Below are positions 1 to 6,095 of a stretch of 7,032 bases of DNA, piece by piece (the first letter of the stretch is position 1; each line of letters starts with the position of its first letter). The DNA is from Cytophagales bacterium (GTDB lineage: Bacteria; Bacteroidota; Bacteroidia; Cytophagales; Cyclobacteriaceae): NCBI GenBank assembly GCA_029262935.1, contig JAJCYK010000157.1:1-7032 (forward strand). Reading direction: 5' to 3'. A program made the translations under genes and the position numbers. Under the pieces are notes generated by a model that saw only the letters and a list, made by a program, of their open reading frames with translations, was not told the origin of the DNA and searched no databases.

Positions 1-2
1 AG

Positions 3-1082
3 ATTACCAACACCAAGGCTCGGCTCATCTCCTCTCAAATTGAAGTCTTACCCCAGCTGGAAATGATCTGGTGGATTTTGGACGGAGAAACTCCCCCGGA
101 AACCAGCCGTATTTTTGCGTTAAGGAGATTACCCACAACTACCGGTTCGAATAGAATAAAGCTGATTGATAACCAGGAAGCTATTGATTTCCTGGTAACT
201 AATAAGCCTGTATTGTCTTATCACTATGCACGAACACCTGTACCAGCTGGGGTTTCGGAACTATATCGCAGAGGAGGATACATCCATCCCTTGCATGCCC
301 CTTCAGGTGATGTAGTAACCAGAATACAACCCCCAGATCACTACCATCATTATGGTGTTTGGAACCCTTGGACTCACACCGAGTTTGAGGGAAAAGAAAT
401 TGATTTTTGGAATCTCCATAAAGGGCAAGCCACCATTGAAGTAATGAACATTCCATCTGTTACAAGTGGAGATATTTTTGGAAGCTTACGGGCCATTCAT
501 GAGCATATTGTAAAATCGGACTCTACCCATAGCGAGGACCGAGTAGCATTAAATGAACAATGGGAGCTTCGTGTATGGGGAACAAAAGTCCAGCAGGGAG
601 CCTGGATAGTCGATTTAAGTTCAACTCTTAGTTGCGCCACTGAAAGTCCACTAATAATTAAAAAGTACCGGTATCAAGGATTTGGATTTCGCGGAATTAA
701 AGAGTGGGATGACGAGACCGTAAACTTACTCACTTCTGAAGGCCATGATAAGTCCAACGCAAATGCCACCCGGGCCCGTTGGTGTGATATAAGCGGTCCA
801 ACTGAGTCTGGTACTTCCGGCATAACCTTTATGACCCACCCTACGAATTTTAATTTCCCAGAGCATTTAAGAATTTGGCCCATAGGAAGCAACCAAGGAA
901 AAGAAAATGTTTTCTTAAACTATAACCCAGCACAAGACCGAGATTGGAAACTTAGGCCTGGTGTCACTTATACATTAAAATACCGGATGATCGTTTACGA
1001 TGGCCGTATGAGTAGTGATCAAGCGAACAAATACTGGAATGATTATGCCCACCCACCCGTGGTAACGAGAGGAACAAACTAG
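3..1082 (+). CDS. DUF6807 ('PmoA-like') family protein, 5'-truncated
   Basis: The reading frame is open from base 3 to the TAG at 1080-1082 (359 residues visible). The first in-frame ATG, at 63, is unlikely to be the start: the codons before it give protein-like sequence (ARLISSQIEVLPQLEMIWWI) that runs smoothly into the domain, so the gene begins upstream of the window. Family hallmarks are a histidine-rich DHYHHYGVW motif (nt 336-362), HPTNFNFPEHLRIWP in the C-terminal half, and a closing YRMIVYDG...ANKYWNDY. These match the DUF6807 family, which many databases label 'PmoA' or 'methane oxygenase'; nothing here suggests a methane monooxygenase subunit. The biochemical function is unknown to me. 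In Bacteroidota and Planctomycetota such genes commonly sit beside Gfo/Idh/MocA oxidoreductases in sugar loci, as here, with only 17 bases to the next gene. The clustered histidines could bind a metal or a sugar, which is inference. Any signal peptide lies outside the window. Confidence 0.82.
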   Translation: MTNTKARLISSQIEVLPQLEMIWWILDGETPPETSRIFALRRLPTTTGSNRIKLIDNQEAIDFLVTNKPVLSYHYARTPVPAGVSELYRRGGYIHPLHAPSGDVVTRIQPPDHYHHYGVWNPWTHTEFEGKEIDFWNLHKGQATIEVMNIPSVTSGDIFGSLRAIHEHIVKSDSTHSEDRVALNEQWELRVWGTKVQQGAWIVDLSSTLSCATESPLIIKKYRYQGFGFRGIKEWDDETVNLLTSEGHDKSNANATRARWCDISGPTESGTSGITFMTHPTNFNFPEHLRIWPIGSNQGKENVFLNYNPAQDRDWKLRPGVTYTLKYRMIVYDGRMSSDQANKYWNDYAHPPVVTRGTN

Positions 1083-1099
1083 AACTTATCTCATGTTTT

Positions 1100-2521
1100 A
1101 TGAAAAAGAATAAAACTAATGTAAAAGACCAGCTATCAAGACGCAGCTATATAAAGAAGTCTTTAATTAGCAGTGCTGGGATTTTGGCAGTACCGTCGAT
1201 TGTCCCGGCGTCTGTTTTTGGAAAAAATGCCCCAAGTAACAAAATTAATATTGGACAAATTGGTTGTGGTCGAATCGCCAGAGATCACGATTTAGCCGAA
1301 ACGCTGCCCTTCGATGATGCCCGGGTAATAGCCGTGAGCGATGTAGACCTTAACCGAGCACAAAAGGGCAAAGCCCTGATCGAAAATTGGTACAGCAATA
1401 AAAAAGCCCAAAAGAAATATCTGAATGTAAAAGCGTACCAGGATTATCGTGAAATGCTCTTGGACAAGGACTTGGATGCTGTTATCATAAGTACACCAGA
1501 TCATTGGCACGCACAACCGGCAATGGAGGCGGCAATGGCCGGAAAGGATGTGTATTTACAGAAACCAACTTCTTTAACCATAGCGGAAGGAAGAGCACTT
1601 AGCGATGTGGTGAAGCAAACTGGTATCGTGCTTCAAGTTGGTACCCAACAGCGATCCAGCTCTCAATTTAGAATTGCTGCAGAATTGGTTAGAAACGGCA
1701 GAATTGGTCAATTGCACACCGTCAAGATTGGGCTTCCTGGTGATCCTTCGGGCCCGGTAGTTGCTGAAATGCAGGTGCCTAAGAATCTGAACTATGACAT
1801 GTGGTTGGGGTCCACCCCGGAGGCCTTCTATACGGAGACACGCGTGCATCCACAGGGAGATTTTAGTAGACCTGGTTGGCTAAGGTGTGAGCAATTTGGA
1901 GCTGGTATGATTACCGGATGGGGACAACATCATATTGATTCTGCTCACTGGGGAATGGATACAGAATTTACCGGCCCTGTTGAAATTGAAGCAATTGCTC
2001 AGTTTCCTAAATCTGGCTTGTGGAATGTTCATGGTGACTTTATGGTAAAAGCCAAGTACGAAAATAACATCGACATGTTTATTTCGGGGGGCTACCCCAA
2101 TGGTATTCGATACGAAGGGACTGAGGGTTGGATATTTGTGTCAAGGGGGAGCTATTCCGCCACGACTAGTGATCCTGTAAAACAGGCCGACAACAGTAAA
2201 GCTTTGGATGCCAGTAATCCTGAAATATTAAAATCTGTAATAGGCGAGAACGAAGTGCATTTGTATAAAAGTACGGATCAGCACGGAAATTGGCTTGAAT
2301 GTATAAAAAGTAGAAAAGAGCCTGTTTCTCCAGCAGAAATGGGACATCGTACTTGTTCAGTCTGTTTGGTTAGTCATATTGCCATGAAGCTTTCTAGAAA
2401 GCTTCATTGGGACCCCATCACTGAAACTTTTGTCAATGACACGGAGGCCAATGCCATGCTATCTAGAGAACAAAGAGCGCCATGGGGTTATCAACATAGC
2501 AAATTATTAACTCATAAATAA
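1100..2521 (+). CDS. Gfo/Idh/MocA family oxidoreductase with twin-arginine signal
   Basis: This is a 473-residue protein, the usual length for the Tat-signal branch of the family. Residues 12-41 look like a twin-arginine signal: SRRSYIKK (R14, R15) followed by a hydrophobic stretch rich in Ala, Ile and Val, then a short linker. This predicts folding with its cofactor in the cytoplasm and export to the periplasm. The Rossmann domain starts at about residue 48 with IGQIGCGRIA (GxGxxA, residues 55-60). The acidic residue ending strand 2 is probably D81 or D83. The family's E-K-P motif appears as Q-K-P (154-156), keeping the lysine (K155). GWGQHHIDSAHWG (273-285) is the catalytic-face His/Asp/Trp motif of this branch. 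The C-terminus holds a conserved KLSRKLHWDP segment. It probably oxidises or reduces a sugar or sugar derivative with NAD(P); the substrate cannot be read from sequence. The ATG at 1100 is chosen because it puts the RR motif near the N-terminus. There is no Shine-Dalgarno. A 24-base perfect palindrome lies inside the gene. Confidence 0.9.
   Translation: MKKNKTNVKDQLSRRSYIKKSLISSAGILAVPSIVPASVFGKNAPSNKINIGQIGCGRIARDHDLAETLPFDDARVIAVSDVDLNRAQKGKALIENWYSNKKAQKKYLNVKAYQDYREMLLDKDLDAVIISTPDHWHAQPAMEAAMAGKDVYLQKPTSLTIAEGRALSDVVKQTGIVLQVGTQQRSSSQFRIAAELVRNGRIGQLHTVKIGLPGDPSGPVVAEMQVPKNLNYDMWLGSTPEAFYTETRVHPQGDFSRPGWLRCEQFGAGMITGWGQHHIDSAHWGMDTEFTGPVEIEAIAQFPKSGLWNVHGDFMVKAKYENNIDMFISGGYPNGIRYEGTEGWIFVSRGSYSATTSDPVKQADNSKALDASNPEILKSVIGENEVHLYKSTDQHGNWLECIKSRKEPVSPAEMGHRTCSVCLVSHIAMKLSRKLHWDPITETFVNDTEANAMLSREQRAPWGYQHSKLLTHK
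2384..2407. repeat. 24-base perfect palindrome inside the Tat oxidoreductase gene
   Basis: Bases 2384-2407 are identical to their own reverse complement. Each 12-base arm reads ATGAAGCTTTCT, with no spacer; the symmetry breaks at the flanking bases (C before, T after). It encodes MKLSRKLH, and the repeated Lys-Leu pair (AAG CTT ... AAG CTT) explains much of the symmetry, so it may be a by-product of conserved protein sequence. A regulatory or binding role is not shown. Confidence 0.75.
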
Positions 2522-2570
2522 GGTGAAGCACAGGACATCTCAAACACACACTTTGGATATTAGATAAGAT

Positions 2571-3980
2571 TTGAGAACAACATCAATCCTTTTAATGTGT
2601 TTTCTGGCAGGCTGTAGTTCTACCAATGAGGACCGGGGTGCATCAGAAACCAAAGATAATACCATGGATTCTAGTAAAATAAGACTACTAACGCTTGATC
2701 CAGGACATTTTCATGCCTATTTGGTGCAAAAAGCTCCACTGGAACAGTTAGATACCAATGTATTCGTTTATGCTCCAGCTGGCGATGAAGTAGAGGAACA
2801 TTTAAAAAAGATTCAGCAGTTTAACAATAGAATAGAAAATCCCACTAGGTGGAATCAAATCGTTTATAGGGGACCAGATTATCAGGAGCGAATGCTAGCA
2901 GAGCGTCAGGGTAATGTCGTGATGCTAGCGGGCAACAATGCTAAAAAGACCCGGTACATATACGACGCTATTGCTGCAGGGATAAACGTACTGGCCGACA
3001 AGCCCATGGTGATTAAGCCTGAAGACTACCCGCTTCTGGAACAAGCTCTGGTAATGGCTGAACAGAAGGGTTTGTTGCTCTACGATATCATGACTGAACG
3101 GTTTGAGATAACCACCATACTTCAGAAAGAACTTTCCCAGGACTTCGAAGTATTTGGGAAATTGCAAAAAGGTACGCCAGATAACCCTGGTATTTCCAAG
3201 GAAAGTGTGCATCATTTTTATAAACAAGTAGCAGGTGATCCATTAAAAAGACCGGCCTGGTTTTTTGACATCACTCAGGAGGGAGCTGGAATTGTGGATG
3301 TTTCCACTCACTTGGTAGATTTAATATTTTGGGAGTGCTTTCCGGAGCAACCCATTCACCAGCACGAAGTGGAGGTCATCAACGCCAGACAATGGACTAC
3401 AGCACTTTTGCCAGAACAATTTCAAAAAGCGACAGGGCTTACCAATTACCCAGACTACCTCCACAAGTATTTAGACGCCGACTCCAATTTAAACGTTGCT
3501 GCAAATGGTGAATTTGTGTTTACTACTAAAGGCGTGTATGGAAAGGTGGCAGTTGTTTGGAATTTTGAAGCCCCGAATGGGGGCAAAGACACACATTATT
3601 CCATAATGCGAGGGTCAATTTCTAATTTGATAATAAAACAAAACAAAGAACAACATTACATTCCATCTCTATTTGTAGAACCTCAACCAGGAGTGAATAA
3701 ATTAAAATTTTCAGAAAAACTCGCAGGAGCTATTCAAAGACTCAACGAGAAATATCCGGGGCTTGTAATCAAACCAACAACTGCTGGATGGGAAATTGCC
3801 ATACCAGATGCTTTGCGATTGGGACATGAAGCCCATTTCAAACAAGTAACAGAAGAGTACCTACGATACTTGGAAGAAGGTAAGCTGCCTAATTGGGAAA
3901 CAACAAATATTCTTACTAAGTATTATATTACTATGGAGGCCTACAAGAAAAGTATAATTTCCGACACTAATAATCAATAA
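2571..3980 (+). CDS. Lipoprotein Gfo/Idh/MocA-like protein with 'DPGHFHA' N-terminus (putative oxidoreductase C-terminal domain family)
   Basis: The product has 469 residues from a TTG start. An in-frame TAA at 2565-2567 rules out any longer start. The TTG gives a short lipoprotein signal (MRTTSILLMCFLAGC) with lipobox LAGC, acylated Cys15. Starting at the next ATG (2595) would destroy the signal, and a start at ATG 2664 would give a cytosolic form beginning MDSSKIRLL. Residues 16-35 are a polar linker. The Rossmann-like domain opens with LLTLDPGHFHAYLVQK (39-54): the usual GxGxxG/A loop is replaced by DPGHFHA. A family-type ADKPM motif (142-146) keeps the lysine K144, and STHLVDLIFW (245-254) matches the catalytic helix region. 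The C-terminal half resembles the 'putative oxidoreductase C-terminal' domain. It is 49 bases after the other oxidoreductase and 5 bases before the SDR gene, so it is very likely co-transcribed. Activity and substrate are unknown; cofactor binding is doubtful (see findings). Confidence 0.85.
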   Translation: MRTTSILLMCFLAGCSSTNEDRGASETKDNTMDSSKIRLLTLDPGHFHAYLVQKAPLEQLDTNVFVYAPAGDEVEEHLKKIQQFNNRIENPTRWNQIVYRGPDYQERMLAERQGNVVMLAGNNAKKTRYIYDAIAAGINVLADKPMVIKPEDYPLLEQALVMAEQKGLLLYDIMTERFEITTILQKELSQDFEVFGKLQKGTPDNPGISKESVHHFYKQVAGDPLKRPAWFFDITQEGAGIVDVSTHLVDLIFWECFPEQPIHQHEVEVINARQWTTALLPEQFQKATGLTNYPDYLHKYLDADSNLNVAANGEFVFTTKGVYGKVAVVWNFEAPNGGKDTHYSIMRGSISNLIIKQNKEQHYIPSLFVEPQPGVNKLKFSEKLAGAIQRLNEKYPGLVIKPTTAGWEIAIPDALRLGHEAHFKQVTEEYLRYLEEGKLPNWETTNILTKYYITMEAYKKSIISDTNNQ

Positions 3981-3985
3981 ATAAT

Positions 3986-4801
3986 ATGGGTGAACTGTTT
4001 GATCTAAAGGATAAGGTGGTGGTAGTTACTGGCGGTACTGGGGTGTTGGGCAGCTGTATGGCCCTGGCCCTGGCCCAAGCCGGTGCTAAGGTGGCTGTTC
4101 TAGGCAGACGAAAAGAAAAAGCTTTGGAAGTAGTTGCCTCGATCGAACAACGTGGAGGCACTGCTATGGCATTACTTGCTGATGTATTAGATAAAGCCTC
4201 TTTGGAACGTGCCCGGGCACAACTATTTGATCGTTGGAAATCAGTAGACGTTTTGATAAACGCGGCAGGAGGCAATACAGCAGGAGCCGTGGTTAATCCG
4301 AATCAAACTTTTACGGATTTGCAGGAAAAAGACTTAAAGGAAGTATTGGATCTTAATCAATTGGGTACCATCCTACCTTGCTTGGTGTTTTGTGCTGGCA
4401 TGATAGAAAAGAAAGAAGGAGTTGTAATAAACATCTCTTCCATGGCTGCTCAAAGAGCCATCACCCGGGTTCTTGGGTATAGCGCAGCCAAAGCCGGGGT
4501 GGACAATTTCACCAAATGGTTGGCAGTGGAAATGGCTCAAAAGTATGGAGAAGGGATCCGGGTTAATGCCTTGGCTCCAGGATTCTTTGTAAGCGCACAA
4601 AATGAGCATTTGTTGTTAAACGAGGACAAAAGTTTAACTGCTAGAGGAGAAAAAATTATTGGACATACTCCCATGGGGCGGTTCGGAAAACCGGAAGAGT
4701 TGAATGGAACAGTCATATGGCTTTGTAGTGACGCATCCCGATTTGTTACTGGAATTGTAGTTCCGGTTGATGGTGGTTTTAGTGCATTTGGCGGAGTATG
4801 A
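3986..4801 (+). CDS. uxuB: SDR-family D-mannonate oxidoreductase (fructuronate reductase), probable
   Basis: This is a classical short-chain dehydrogenase of 271 residues. The cofactor loop is TGGTGVLG (15-22), the NAAGG motif is at 92-96, and the tetrad is N124, S152, Y165 and K169 (YSAAK). The Rossmann strand ends ...VAVLGRRKEK, whose basic residues suggest NADP(H) use, though this is not decisive. The predicted reaction is D-fructuronate to D-mannonate in the cytoplasm. The assignment rests on the next gene being mannonate dehydratase and on the insert PNQTFTDLQ...LDLNQLGTILP, which is characteristic of SDR-type mannonate oxidoreductases. Alternatives are gluconate 5-dehydrogenase or KduD-type enzymes, which differ little in motif content. 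It is not homologous to the E. coli UxuB, which belongs to the mannitol dehydrogenase family; the symbol follows the SDR enzyme of Bacillus type. The start ATG lies 5 bases after the previous stop, without a Shine-Dalgarno, suggesting coupled translation. Confidence 0.82.
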   Translation: MGELFDLKDKVVVVTGGTGVLGSCMALALAQAGAKVAVLGRRKEKALEVVASIEQRGGTAMALLADVLDKASLERARAQLFDRWKSVDVLINAAGGNTAGAVVNPNQTFTDLQEKDLKEVLDLNQLGTILPCLVFCAGMIEKKEGVVINISSMAAQRAITRVLGYSAAKAGVDNFTKWLAVEMAQKYGEGIRVNALAPGFFVSAQNEHLLLNEDKSLTARGEKIIGHTPMGRFGKPEELNGTVIWLCSDASRFVTGIVVPVDGGFSAFGGV

Positions 4802-4849
4802 TGTTGGGTAAACCGATAACCTTATTGTTTTCAATATAATAGTAGCGTC

Positions 4850-6037
4850 ATGAAGCTAGAGCAGGCATGGAGATGGTACGGGCCAGATGATCCCGTTAGC
4901 TTACTGGACATCAAACAAGCTGGAGCATCCGCTGTCGTCACCGCGTTGCACCACATTCCACCAGGTCAAGTATGGCCTCAGGAAGAGATTATGGATCGCG
5001 GAAAGGTGGTGAGAGAAAGCGGACTGAATTGGTCTATCGTTGAGAGCGTAGCTGTTCATGAAGACATTAAGACGCGTACGGGCAGCTATCAATTGTATTT
5101 GGATAACTACAAACAAACCTTAGAAAACCTGGGAATCTGTGGTATTACTACAGTATGCTATAATTTTATGCCCGTATTGGATTGGACCAGAACTCATTTG
5201 AATTTTCAAATGAAGTCTGGCTCGCTAGCCCTCCGTTTTGATAGAAACGCCTTAATAGCCTTTGACTGCTTCGTTCTGAAAAGACCAGATGCCCATATGG
5301 ATTTTAATGAAGACCAACTTGCCCAAGCGGAGCAATATTTTAAACAGTTGGGCCCCAAGGCAAGAATTGATTTACAACGATCGATATTAATGGGGTTGCC
5401 TGGTACCGTTGAAGACTTCAGTTTGGATGATTTTAGCACTTCATTACAGGCTTATCGAGGGATTAGTGAGGCAACTTTTAGGGAGCACTTTTATGCGTTT
5501 TTGAAGGAGGTTATTCCTACTGCTGAAAAGGCTGGAGTAAAAATGGCCGTACACCCCGATGATCCACCCATGCCAATATTTGGTCTACCTCGTATTGTTA
5601 GTAACGAAAAGGATCTGGAACAACTGTTGGAGGTGGTTGACTCACCATACAATGGGATTACCTTTTGTACCGGTTCCTTGGGGGCCGGGGCCGATAATGA
5701 CGTAACAGCCATGATAAAGAAGTTTTCGAATAAAATACATTTTGTACACCTTCGAAACATCATTAAGGAACCAAATGGCAGTTTTTACGAAAGTGATCAT
5801 TTGACTGGAGATGTGGACATGTTTAACATCATACGCGCTTTATTAGAAGAGCAACAGCAACGTATTGATGAAGGACGCCTGGATAGTCGTATTACCATGA
5901 GGCCTGATCACGGCCACCAAATGTTGGACGACTTGCGGAAACAAACCTATCCTGGTTACTCCGCTATCGGCCGTTTACGGGGCTTAGGAGAATTACGGGG
6001 TTTGGAATTGGGGATCGAAAAGAGCTTTTTTAGCTGA
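4850..6037 (+). CDS. uxuA: Mannonate dehydratase UxuA
   Basis: This enzyme dehydrates D-mannonate to 2-keto-3-deoxy-D-gluconate, the third step of cytoplasmic glucuronate degradation. Its 395 residues match the usual length (about 394 in E. coli). Recognition is strong along the whole chain: WRWYGPDDPVSL (8-19), TALHHIPPG (31-39), ESVAVHEDIKTRTG (65-78), TVCYNFMPVLDWTRT (101-115), MAVHPDDPP (232-240), FCTGS (272-276), HFVHLR (297-302), MRPDHGHQMLDD (350-361) and GYSAIGRLRGL (369-379). The metal-site ligands expected for this TIM-barrel family are all present: H235, C273, H300 and D353, with H354 beside them. The enzyme should therefore be an active Mn/Fe-type dehydratase. It lies 48 bases after the SDR gene in the same direction and probably shares its transcript. 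The uronate isomerase (UxaC) and KDG kinase/aldolase needed to complete the route are not in this window. The ATG start aligns with the family N-terminus. Confidence 0.97.
   Translation: MKLEQAWRWYGPDDPVSLLDIKQAGASAVVTALHHIPPGQVWPQEEIMDRGKVVRESGLNWSIVESVAVHEDIKTRTGSYQLYLDNYKQTLENLGICGITTVCYNFMPVLDWTRTHLNFQMKSGSLALRFDRNALIAFDCFVLKRPDAHMDFNEDQLAQAEQYFKQLGPKARIDLQRSILMGLPGTVEDFSLDDFSTSLQAYRGISEATFREHFYAFLKEVIPTAEKAGVKMAVHPDDPPMPIFGLPRIVSNEKDLEQLLEVVDSPYNGITFCTGSLGAGADNDVTAMIKKFSNKIHFVHLRNIIKEPNGSFYESDHLTGDVDMFNIIRALLEEQQQRIDEGRLDSRITMRPDHGHQMLDDLRKQTYPGYSAIGRLRGLGELRGLELGIEKSFFS
5194..5213. repeat. Inverted repeat, 9-base arms with 2-base spacer, inside uxuA
   Basis: The arms TCATTTGAA and TTCAAATGA are perfect reverse complements separated by TT. 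The repeat lies in the codons for the variable segment just after the conserved DWTRT motif of mannonate dehydratase. It could form a small AT-rich hairpin in the mRNA. There is no T-tract after it and it is far from the gene end, so it is not a terminator. It is probably incidental. Confidence 0.6.
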
Positions 6038-6095
6038 GTACTGTTTTAAAATATCAAAAAGCGCATTTAGTAAATAGTTGACCTTAAGTTTAAGC

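Noticed and set aside
1504..1520. TGGCAC at 1504-1509 as a sigma-54 -24 element
   Set aside because: The expected TTGC at the -12 position is absent (the sequence there reads ACCGG), and the site is inside a conserved coding motif (DHWHAQP).
2552..2573. Bacteroidota-like promoter: TTTG at 2552 and TA-N3-TTTG at 2565-2573
   Set aside because: The -7-like element has one base too many compared with TA-N2-TTTG and overlaps the TTG start codon, so a transcript from it would begin inside the gene. The short gap and shared direction fit read-through better.
3329..3511. Plus-strand ORF of 60 codons inside the lipoprotein gene
   Set aside because: It overlaps a clear family-matching gene in another frame, and its translation is rich in Arg, Ser and Pro with no recognisable domain: a frame shadow.
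4048..4082. Tandem CTGGCC units in the SDR gene
   Set aside because: They encode the normal Ala/Leu-rich helix after the cofactor loop; the repetition is codon reuse and not a DNA repeat element.
6067..6092. Possible promoter before the PAS/sigma-54 activator (TAAGTTTA at 6085-6092)
   Set aside because: It matches only part of TA-N2-TTTG, lies 3 bases from the start codon, and no good -33 TTTG box is at the right distance.
6038..6095. Terminator between uxuA and the regulator gene
   Set aside because: There is only the short palindrome TTTTAAAA and an A-run; no GC-rich stem followed by a T-tract is present.
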